DNA of 8,296 nucleotides from Armatimonadota bacterium (lineage in GTDB: Bacteria; Armatimonadota; Armatimonadia; Armatimonadales; Armatimonadaceae): NCBI GenBank assembly GCA_014381035.1, contig JACMIS010000790.1:1-8296 (forward strand), read 5' to 3'. The notes beneath the pieces were generated by a model that did not search any database, had not been told where the DNA came from, and was given only the letters and a program-made list of their open reading frames with translations. Shown piece by piece: positions 1-5,077 of this stretch (position 1 is its first letter; every line of letters begins with the position of its first letter). The position numbers and the translations under genes are program-made.

Positions 1-803
1 AAAGGGGCTCCATGTTCCGAATTCAGCGGCGCGCCGTTCATCGCGTACGCAAGCATCGCTTGCGGGTGCATCGCCGATTCGATGTCCAGACCGATGTAGT
101 ACCAGGAATCTTCCTGACCCTCCGGTTCGGAGAACATACCTATATATTTCGTCCCGTCTGGCGGCGAGAATTTACGCAGGAAATCGTACAAACGCACCCC
201 GGTCCAGTTCACCACCGCGCTCCATCCCTCGATGCATTTGAGTTCCGTGGTTTGTGAGACTTCGGGCAACGTCTTGATGTCGGATAGGGCGATAGCATAT
301 GACTCCGGCTGGTTTTTCTCCCCCTGAATAGTCAGCGACCACAAATCCGTGTCAATCTCCGGCGTGTCGCCGTGATAGTTGTTGCGCGGGGTCACCGCCT
401 CTGAGCGCGGAAACTCTTTCGCCATGTGCGTGGGCGAATAGAACAGGTTCCGCGCTACCGCCTCATTGAATGACAGAACCTTGCGCAGTGGTGCTTTCGT
501 GCCGTCCACTATCGGGACAAATACACCTTTTGCTTCACCCTCGGTAGGCGTCTCGTTACGATTGAACACCCAAAGCCCTCCGAGTGTTCCCGCCATCGCC
601 ATGCCCGCCCACAAAAAAGAACGGCGTGACATCCGCCGAATGCGTGCCTGATCCTCCGCCGATGCCGGAACCGCCGGAGCGGCTTCCACGCGTTCCCACT
701 CTTCGCGAGGCGTCAGGCGACGAACTGGTGCCGTCTCGATAGGGCGATGGGATGGCTTCTGAAACGTAACAAAACTTCGTTTCTTCTCGTTCGGGTTCGA
801 CAT
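1..803 (-). CDS. Tat-targeted sulfite-oxidase-family molybdopterin oxidoreductase (3' end cut by window edge)
   Basis: About 267 residues are visible; the C-terminus lies beyond base 1. The fold matches the bacterial sulfite oxidase / YedY-like molybdenum cofactor family. LKCIEGW (189-194) carries Cys190, the expected molybdenum thiolate ligand, and HGAP near the visible end matches the family's conserved HGAPLR stretch. Before the catalytic domain, SRRSFLW (59-65) fits the Tat consensus and is followed by a hydrophobic segment (about 66-80). There is no clear AxA cleavage site after it, so the protein may stay anchored in the membrane. The 58-residue stretch ahead of the twin arginines is unusually long. 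The ATG at 803 lies 9 bp after the stop of the DUF1003 gene, with a weak GAAAGA ribosome site. It is the last visible gene of the sigma-factor operon. The b-type cytochrome two genes upstream is the likely electron partner. The substrate (sulfite, methionine sulfoxide or other) cannot be told from sequence. Confidence 0.9.
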   Translation of the reverse strand, partial: MSNPNEKKRSFVTFQKPSHRPIETAPVRRLTPREEWERVEAAPAVPASAEDQARIRRMSRRSFLWAGMAMAGTLGGLWVFNRNETPTEGEAKGVFVPIVDGTKAPLRKVLSFNEAVARNLFYSPTHMAKEFPRSEAVTPRNNYHGDTPEIDTDLWSLTIQGEKNQPESYAIALSDIKTLPEVSQTTELKCIEGWSAVVNWTGVRLYDFLRKFSPPDGTKYIGMFSEPEGQEDSWYYIGLDIESAMHPQAMLAYAMNGAPLNSEHGAP

Positions 804-812
804 AGAATCTTT

Positions 813-1325
813 CTAACTTTCTTTACGCATTTCCGACTCGATTCGCTCCATACGAGAGGCGATACTATCGAGGCGTACTCTCATATCCAATAAAATTCGA
901 TTCGTGTGGACTGCTGTTTCGTAATCCAGTTCGGCGCGTTTACGCTCGTAATCCGCTTCCCGCGTCTGACTGACCAGCAAAAATCCCGTGAGAAATATCG
1001 CCTCGATCGAAAGAAGCAGGGCAAGCAGATTGTAGGAGGGTGGTTCGTCAAATCGGCGTACCGCCATCACGATTCCGGAATTGAGGACCATCCAGACCGC
1101 CACCCAGAGCGCGTGCACCCCGAAATAGGAGGGCGCACTGACAAAACGGGTCACCGCATCGGCGAACTGTTCGTACCGTCGGCGTGTCGCCTCGAACTCC
1201 TCCCGGACATACCGCAATCCGCCGACCGCTTTCCCACAATGGGGGCAAAACACGGATTCCGGCGGGTGCAAACCACCGCAGGCAGGGCAGGGGATCGCAC
1301 TATTATTTGTGGGCGTCGTAGTCAT
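813..1325 (-). CDS. Zinc-ribbon DUF1003 membrane protein
   Basis: The 170-residue protein begins with a zinc ribbon, CPAC at 13-16 and CPHC at 27-30, giving four Cys ligands. A DUF1003 domain follows: a first membrane helix at about 68-88 (ending in WMVLNSG), the linker RFDEPPSYNLL (91-101), a second helix at about 100-120 containing LSIEAIF, and then SQTREADYERKRAELDY. Residues 123-168 are highly charged and probably form a coiled coil in the cytoplasm. DUF1003 has no established biochemical function; fusion to an N-terminal zinc ribbon suggests metal-dependent folding, a protein contact or sensing (inference). The start is fixed by the need to include Cys13, and no upstream alternative is needed. 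It overlaps the end of the cytochrome gene by 23 bases and precedes the molybdoenzyme gene by 9 bp, so it is co-transcribed with a redox module. No good Shine-Dalgarno is visible, consistent with translational coupling. Confidence 0.88.
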   Translation of the reverse strand: MTTTPTNNSAIPCPACGGLHPPESVFCPHCGKAVGGLRYVREEFEATRRRYEQFADAVTRFVSAPSYFGVHALWVAVWMVLNSGIVMAVRRFDEPPSYNLLALLLSIEAIFLTGFLLVSQTREADYERKRAELDYETAVHTNRILLDMRVRLDSIASRMERIESEMRKES

Positions 1326-2157
1326 GGCGTGACAGTTCGTATCCCGTGATCATGGCGCGGAAGTTATTCCATCCGGCGCGGATCACCTGAGCGACATGGA
1401 CAAAAAAGAACGCGATGATCAGTCCGGTCAGCAGGAAATGCTCGACCCGTGCCGCCTGATACCCGCCGAGCAGAGTCGCCAGCCAAGTCAATTGCGCCGG
1501 TTTGTAGATGGCAAGCCCCGTGACTACCATTCCGAAACCCATCACGACGACCGACGTGTACGCGATCCGTTGCGCGTGATTGACTTTTCCGGGCGGGAGC
1601 GGCTTGCGGTACAGACCGAGGTCATGAAAGACCACTTTCAAGGCTTCCGCGAACGATTCGCGGCGCGGCAAAAGGTGTTTCCACTCTTTCGAGAAGAACA
1701 GATACAGGACATAGGCGACGCCGTTCAGAGTGAAGAACCATGCCAGGGTGAAATGCCATGCCATCCCCTCGGCGAGCCGGAAACCGAGGTCAATATCCTT
1801 GCGCTGTGCGGCAGGTACCGGGTAGTTTTCCTCATCTTTCTCCGCATAGACCGGAGTGACCCCGACACGAGAGACCGAGACCCGGTTCGGCACGCGGACA
1901 CGCAATGATTCGGTGGGGTAAACGTCGTTCGCCCAGAGAATCAGAACCCCGCTCCAGATCATGATCATCAGCACCGGGAAGTTGATCCAGTGCATCCACC
2001 GGATGGCAAGCGGATGCTTGGGAACGAGACGGACCCGTGGCGCGTCCTCGTCCGTCTCCGTTACCGTCGTGTTTCCTGGCGGCGGAGTAATGGGGGAAGC
2101 GTCACGGTTCGTCCCCAACTCGGCGGGCGTGCTCGGGTCGGCAAAAGCGTCGGTCAT
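1303..2157 (-). CDS. Cytochrome b561-type membrane protein, probable electron partner of the molybdoenzyme
   Basis: The 284-residue protein has four predicted membrane helices (about 57-77, 134-156, 198-218 and 238-260). RWMHWINFP (53-61) followed by MIWSGVLILWAND is typical of the bacterial b561 / Ni-Fe hydrogenase cytochrome b family. Possible haem-binding histidines are H56, H135, H194, H240 and H254, all in or next to helices. A loop of about 55 residues between helices 1 and 2 (79-133) could contact the exported oxidoreductase. Residues 1-48 form a Pro/Thr/Asp-rich cytoplasmic extension. The ATG at 2157 shares its A with the TAA of the anti-sigma gene (TAATG), a classic coupling arrangement. 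An in-frame ATG at 2439 would give a longer product, but the extra part merely reads through the anti-sigma gene. By family and position it probably passes electrons between quinones and the molybdenum enzyme; direction is unknown. It is not the six-helix MsrQ/YedZ type. Confidence 0.9.
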   Translation of the reverse strand: MTDAFADPSTPAELGTNRDASPITPPPGNTTVTETDEDAPRVRLVPKHPLAIRWMHWINFPVLMIMIWSGVLILWANDVYPTESLRVRVPNRVSVSRVGVTPVYAEKDEENYPVPAAQRKDIDLGFRLAEGMAWHFTLAWFFTLNGVAYVLYLFFSKEWKHLLPRRESFAEALKVVFHDLGLYRKPLPPGKVNHAQRIAYTSVVVMGFGMVVTGLAIYKPAQLTWLATLLGGYQAARVEHFLLTGLIIAFFFVHVAQVIRAGWNNFRAMITGYELSRHDYDAHK

Positions 2158-2492
2158 TACGAATTGGTCTCCCGATCCACTTCGGTCCATTTCGCTTCCA
2201 GAGCCGCGAGGCGGTCTGAGGAAAGCAGTTTCATTGCGTGCGATACGGCAGTTGTGTCCCCGTCTTGTGTCGGCGATAACGCACCGCTTGCCCGCAAACG
2301 CGCCCGGAGTCGTTGCAAGCCGGTCAGTGCCGCCGCGCAGTGCGGGCATTGCTCGACATGTCGCTCGGCATACCATTTCGTGATCCCGCCTGCCGTGCCG
2401 TCCGCGAGTCCGCTCAGCATCTCCTGCATGTAGCCGCAACCAGGTTCCGTATCGGGGTTTATCTCTGGCTTGGGGTGAAAAATGTTTGTCAT
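2157..2492 (-). CDS. Soluble zinc-binding anti-sigma factor (zf-HC2/ZAS type)
   Basis: The 111-residue protein contains HVEQCPHC, giving the H45-x3-C49-x2-C52 signature of zinc anti-sigma factors such as RsrA and ChrR; C19 is a candidate fourth ligand. There is no hydrophobic segment, so it should act in the cytoplasm rather than span the membrane. The C-terminal part (about 55-107) is helical and charged. Known relatives bind the paired ECF sigma factor and release it when the zinc site is oxidised or otherwise disturbed; here the signal is unknown. The ATG at 2492 overlaps the sigma stop codon (ATGA, 4 bases), and a GGAAAGG ribosome site sits just upstream within the sigma gene. Its own stop overlaps the cytochrome start by one base. 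Pairing with the preceding sigma factor is strongly supported by this layout. Confidence 0.88.
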   Translation of the reverse strand: MTNIFHPKPEINPDTEPGCGYMQEMLSGLADGTAGGITKWYAERHVEQCPHCAAALTGLQRLRARLRASGALSPTQDGDTTAVSHAMKLLSSDRLAALEAKWTEVDRETNS

Positions 2493-3097
2493 GATGTTAA
2501 TCGCCTTTCCACGGCGTAGGAATGTAATAGTTCCCTTAAATATTGGCGGGAGCGGGCGAGTCGGGAGCGTATCGTACCGATGGGGACCTGCAGGATTTGC
2601 GCCGTTTCCTCATACGAACGCTCCTCGATGTCCACCATGATCACTACCAAGCGCGACGCTTCCGACAATGCGGCGAGGGCGTTTTCCAGCGGCTCGTCCA
2701 AACAGGCGTCGTTCAACCCGCTTCCAGGAACATCGGCGGATTTGGCGTGGGTTTGTACCGGTCCGCTCTGACCGCCGGATGTCAGAGTATCCACATCGGT
2801 CCCGGCGTCCCATTTGATACGCCGCCGGTACTCGTTAATAAACAGGTTGGTTATAGTACGCAAAAGATACCCACGCGTTTCGGCATAGGAAGCATTCAAA
2901 TCGAACCTGCCTTCACGACAGGCGACGTACGCCCGAATCAACGCGTCCTGGACGAAATCCTGCGCCCTGTCCTCGTCCCCGCGACAAAGGCGACGCGCCG
3001 TGCGGAGCAGATCGGCTTCACAACGGCTCGCGAGCGTCGCGAAACGAGCGCGCAGTTGCGACGATTCGGCGGGGTGGGCGGTTTCCATTACATTCAT
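2489..3097 (-). CDS. ECF-family RNA polymerase sigma factor
   Basis: From the ATG at 3097 the product is 202 residues. The region 2 signature is clear: DEDRAQDFVQDALIRAY (41-57), then ETRGYLLRTITNLFINEYRRR (73-93), the core- and -10-binding helices. A polar linker (about 98-135) separates it from region 4, with LAALSEASRLVVIMVDIEER and the helix-turn-helix SYEETAQILQVPIGTIRSRL (161-180) for -35 recognition. The length is usual for ECF factors. The open frame extends up to an ATG at 3181, but that part runs through a transcription terminator and does not look like sigma sequence, so I reject it. An ATG at 3088 is an alternative start; neither has a strong Shine-Dalgarno. It overlaps the anti-sigma gene by 4 bases and heads a five-gene operon. 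It probably activates that operon, including itself. Confidence 0.93.
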   Translation of the reverse strand: MNVMETAHPAESSQLRARFATLASRCEADLLRTARRLCRGDEDRAQDFVQDALIRAYVACREGRFDLNASYAETRGYLLRTITNLFINEYRRRIKWDAGTDVDTLTSGGQSGPVQTHAKSADVPGSGLNDACLDEPLENALAALSEASRLVVIMVDIEERSYEETAQILQVPIGTIRSRLARSRQYLRELLHSYAVERRLTS

Positions 3098-3111
3098 AGG
3101 TAGTTCGCTTA

Positions 3112-3141
3112 TAGAACAAACGAGAACATGCCGATAGTTCC
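3112..3141 (-). promoter_or_regulatory. Candidate ECF-type promoter of the sigma operon
   Basis: On the minus strand GGAAC (3141-3137) is followed after 19 bases by GTTCTA (3117-3112), and the sigma start codon is 15 bases further on. GGAAC/T with a downstream GTT resembles targets of SigR/SigH-type ECF factors, which pair with zinc anti-sigma factors; their usual spacing is about 18, so this is one base long. It is the only sensible promoter space between the upstream terminator and the start codon. The implied leader is very short. No experimental support. Confidence 0.3.
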
Positions 3142-3150
3142 ACGGCGAAC

Positions 3151-3189
3151 AAAAACACGCCTTATGGAGTCGCTTCCACAAGGCGTGTT
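3151..3189 (-). terminator. Rho-independent terminator after the first glycine-rich secreted protein gene
   Basis: A 10-bp perfect stem pairs AAGGCGTGTT (plus 3180-3189) with AACACGCCTT (plus 3154-3163), with an inner TGGA/TCCA stem in the loop. On the minus strand it is followed by TTTTTGTTC. It lies 24 bases after the stop codon at 3213. It separates that gene from the sigma operon. Confidence 0.8.
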
Positions 3190-3212
3190 CATCATCGTAT
3201 CACTCCGCAGGA

Positions 3213-3680
3213 CTAATCGTCGTCGCACTCTTTTTTGTTCTTCTTTGACCAGCCTTTGTTCCTGCCACTGTTTCCCCGGTTGTTCGAAGAAGCGTACCGG
3301 ACGTCTCGCGGGTCGCGTCGGTTCTCGTCGTATCGGTATCGGTTCTCCTCGTAGCGCGGATAATCATAGCTGTATCGCGGAGCATCTGCCTCACGATTTT
3401 GCGCTTTACGGGCGTCCTCGTATTTCTTTCCCGCGTAGAGGGCACCAGCTCCGAGGGCAATCGCGGCGGTTTTATTGCCCTTGACCCCGGAATAGATCGC
3501 ACCGGCGGCGGCACCGATGGCGAGATTGCGCATCAGGTTTTTATCTTTCTGACGGTCGTTTTGCTTGCTCGTTTGTGCGTGACTCGCGGAGGGGGCGACA
3601 ACACCCATGCCAATCACGGCGGCAATCGTCGCTACCACTGGAACCGTTAAATCTCGAACGTTGAATGAACGTGTGAACAT
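3213..3680 (-). CDS. Small exported glycine-rich (glycine-zipper-like) protein, paralogue 1
   Basis: The 155-residue protein has a signal peptide: a short basic start, a hydrophobic stretch (about 12-30) and a likely cleavage SHA|Q at 35-36. Then come RQKDKNLMRNL (43-53) and two short Gly/Ala-rich hydrophobic segments (about 54-66 and 72-84) separated by KGNK, ending AGKKYEDARKAQ (83-94). The alternation of small residues resembles glycine-zipper outer-membrane or periplasmic proteins, but I cannot name a family. The tail (100-155) is rich in Tyr, Arg, Asp and Asn and ends in a Lys cluster and ECDDD, suggesting an exposed charged surface. The ATG at 3680 has a strong AGGAAGG site 7 bases upstream. 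It is a paralogue of the next gene upstream (start 4229); each has its own terminator. Function unknown. Confidence 0.85.
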   Translation of the reverse strand: MFTRSFNVRDLTVPVVATIAAVIGMGVVAPSASHAQTSKQNDRQKDKNLMRNLAIGAAAGAIYSGVKGNKTAAIALGAGALYAGKKYEDARKAQNREADAPRYSYDYPRYEENRYRYDENRRDPRDVRYASSNNRGNSGRNKGWSKKNKKECDDD

Positions 3681-3719
3681 TTGGAACCCTTCCTATCGAA
3701 CGAAAACTGTATTCGCATC

Positions 3720-3745
3720 ACGCACGTGAATCACTATGTGTGCGT
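3720..3745 (-). promoter_or_regulatory. Inverted repeat in the leader of secreted protein gene 1
   Basis: ACGCAC (3720-3725) and GTGCGT (3740-3745) form a perfect 6-bp inverted repeat around a 14-base centre that contains a smaller palindrome, GTGAATCAC. It lies 40-65 bases before the start codon. It could be an operator or an RNA hairpin; the short stem keeps confidence low. Confidence 0.25.
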
Positions 3746-3759
3746 ATCTGAATAAGTAA

Positions 3760-3774
3760 CGATAACAGTGAAGA
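3760..3774 (-). promoter_or_regulatory. Shared upstream element, copy 1
   Basis: The minus strand reads TCTTCACTGTTATCG, 80-94 bases before the start at 3680. The same 15 bases with one change (TCTTCACTGTAATCG) lie upstream of the paralogous gene at 4334-4348. TGTTAT/TGTAAT could serve as a -10 element, or the block could be a regulator site. A TTGTGACA (plus strand) also occurs near both copies but at different spacing. Confidence 0.4.
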
Positions 3775-3790
3775 AGTTGTGACAGATGAC

Positions 3791-3828
3791 AAAAAACCTG
3801 CCTCGGAGATTTGCTCCGAGGCAGGTTT
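3791..3828 (-). terminator. Strong rho-independent terminator after the second glycine-rich secreted protein gene
   Basis: A perfect 15-bp stem (AAACCTGCCTCGGAG at 3794-3808 with its complement at 3814-3828) closes a 5-base loop. On the minus strand the stem runs into six T residues (3796-3791). It is 27 bases past the stop at 3855. The plus strand also has a T-rich flank (CGTTTGTTTTT), so it could work both ways, but no plus-strand gene precedes it. Confidence 0.92.
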
Positions 3829-3854
3829 CGTTTGTTTTTCGCTAGCGAGCATCG

Positions 3855-4229
3855 CTAAATGCGGTAGTAGCCGACTCGCTTGTTGTTCACGTATTTGTAG
3901 TAGCCGACTTTTTTGCCGTTTCGGTAGCGATACACTTTCCGGGTGCCGCTTTCACGCGACTGAGCTTTGCGAGAATCCTCGTACTTCTTCCCGGCAAGTG
4001 CAGCACCGGCACCGAGGACGAGGGCGTTGGTCGTTCGACCGTTTACGCCTTCATAGACAGCGGCGGCACCGGCACCAACACCGAGGTTACGCATCAGGTT
4101 TTTGTCCTTTTGACGCGCTTTTTCTTTCGATGTCTGCGCGGACGCTACCGTCGGAACAGCAATGCCACCGGCGAAAGCCACGGCTAACGTGGCCGCGAAA
4201 ATTTTGATAAGGTTCTTATTCGTAGTCAT
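3855..4229 (-). CDS. Small exported glycine-rich (glycine-zipper-like) protein, paralogue 2
   Basis: The 124-residue protein has a clear signal peptide: NKNLIK, a hydrophobic core at 7-28, and cleavage ASA|Q at 31-32. The core RQKDKNLMRNL (39-49), the Gly/Ala segments (about 50-60 and 68-80) and AGKKYEDSRKAQ (79-90) match paralogue 1 closely. The tail differs: it is basic and tyrosine-rich, with a short internal repeat, NGKKVGYYKY (104-113) and NNKRVGYYRI (115-124), which ends the protein. Such a tail may bind polyanions or other surface polymers, but this is inference. The ATG at 4229 has an AAAAGGA site about 7 bases upstream. It is a single-gene unit with its own leader and terminator. I do not recognise a named family. 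Confidence 0.85.
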   Translation of the reverse strand: MTTNKNLIKIFAATLAVAFAGGIAVPTVASAQTSKEKARQKDKNLMRNLGVGAGAAAVYEGVNGRTTNALVLGAGAALAGKKYEDSRKAQSRESGTRKVYRYRNGKKVGYYKYVNNKRVGYYRI

Positions 4230-4259
4230 TTCAATTTCCTTTTAATTTCGTGTTTGTCA

Positions 4260-4280
4260 TCCGGCACCCGATGCGCCGGA
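4260..4280 (-). promoter_or_regulatory. Small inverted repeat in the leader of secreted protein gene 2
   Basis: TCCGGC (4260-4265) pairs with GCCGGA (4275-4280) around a 9-base loop, 31-51 bases before the start codon. It sits in a place comparable to the inverted repeat in the leader of paralogue 1 but has a different sequence. It may be an RNA hairpin; no function can be assigned. Confidence 0.25.
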
Positions 4281-4333
4281 ATGTGTGAACTCCTACTTGC
4301 TTTACCCGACACACTCATCCGGTAAACCAGATG

Positions 4334-4348
4334 CGATTACAGTGAAGA
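4334..4348 (-). promoter_or_regulatory. Shared upstream element, copy 2
   Basis: The minus strand reads TCTTCACTGTAATCG, 105-119 bases before the start at 4229. It matches the element upstream of paralogue 1 in 14 of 15 positions. The rest of the 218-base gap between 4230 and 4447 shows no gene and no convincing terminator for the TMEM175-like gene upstream. Confidence 0.4.
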
Positions 4349-4447
4349 CGCCACGAAGGCACGGATTGTGACACCACCGCCAAAAATCGTCTAGGGATAG
4401 GCACCAGCGTGTTTTAAACGGCTTGCACGATTACCCAGATTGCTGAT

Positions 4448-5023
4448 CTAATTGTTCAACTTCGACTCGATCCGGCGGTCCGGCAATAGCCACATCAGCG
4501 CGACCACGATGTACAATCCGTAGGAGATCCATTGGCTCAGAAAAGCGAGGGGGATCGCCAATATATAGAATAGTATGGAAAGCTTGCCTTTAAGATCGTT
4601 CCCCAATGCCTGAGTAAGAACGGCGTCCTTACCTTGATGCCCGACGATAAGGTTCTGCAGGATCGTATAGGCAATGGCGCACACTAGTAAAACCACTCCG
4701 TAGACAGAACTCGGGAGGGGGGCGAAGTGGTTTTGTCCCATCCAGCCGGTAACGAACGGCACGATGGATAGCCAGAACAATAGATGAAGATTTGCCCATA
4801 GAATCTTTCCGTTGATCCGGGTTGTGGCTTGGAGCAGGTGGTGATGGTTATTCCAATAGATTCCCAGATAGATGAAGCTTAGGATGTAGGTCAGAAACAC
4901 TGGCAGTAGGGGGCGAAGGGCTTCCCAATCCGCCCCATGCGGTACCTTGAGTTCCAGTATCATGATAGTGATCAATATCGCGATCACTCCATCACTGAAT
5001 GCTTCCAGACGGTTCTTGCTCAT
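4448..5023 (-). CDS. TMEM175-family (DUF1211) potassium channel protein
   Basis: The 191-residue protein begins MSKNRLEAFSDG: R5, F9, S10 and D11 form the RxxxFSD signature at the start of helix 1 in TMEM175 channels. The following hydrophobic stretch contains the IAILIT pore-lining motif. About six membrane helices are predicted (roughly 12-24, 38-57, 74-94, 106-126, 147-163 and 166-180), matching bacterial members, which carry one six-helix repeat and assemble as tetramers. WNNHHHLL between helices 2 and 3 is also typical. The known role of bacterial homologues is weakly selective potassium conduction. The gene is visibly richer in A+T than its neighbours: by hand count, 4561-4620 has 22 G/C of 60, against 41 of 60 in 5401-5460. 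It stands 54 bp from the dehydrogenase gene, with no clear Shine-Dalgarno. Whether it is co-transcribed with the sugar genes is unclear. Confidence 0.92.
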   Translation of the reverse strand: MSKNRLEAFSDGVIAILITIMILELKVPHGADWEALRPLLPVFLTYILSFIYLGIYWNNHHHLLQATTRINGKILWANLHLLFWLSIVPFVTGWMGQNHFAPLPSSVYGVVLLVCAIAYTILQNLIVGHQGKDAVLTQALGNDLKGKLSILFYILAIPLAFLSQWISYGLYIVVALMWLLPDRRIESKLNN

Positions 5024-5077
5024 GGGATTTATCTAACACCATCCCACAGTTCCGCAAACGATTGTGTATTTCCTTCG

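Noticed and set aside
2158..2439. N-terminal extension of the cytochrome frame to the ATG at 2439
   Set aside because: The extension runs through the anti-sigma gene in another frame and has no b561 similarity; the TAATG start at 2157 is far better.
3098..3181. Longer sigma factor starting at 3181
   Set aside because: The extra 28 residues would be encoded across the terminator hairpin of the preceding gene and resemble no ECF sequence.
3841..3856. AGCGA/TCGCT mini-palindrome near the stop of paralogue 2
   Set aside because: A 5-bp stem with a 3-base loop is expected by chance, and the strong terminator next to it explains the region.
3213..4229. Methionine-rich scavenger (MrpX-like) role for the secreted proteins next to a YedY-like operon
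   Set aside because: Neither protein is rich in methionine, and both have their own terminators separating them from the sigma operon.
5024..5070. TTGCGG-N16-TAGATA promoter before the TMEM175 gene
   Set aside because: The match to a housekeeping promoter is poor, and the -10 would be so close to the ATG that the mRNA would be nearly leaderless.
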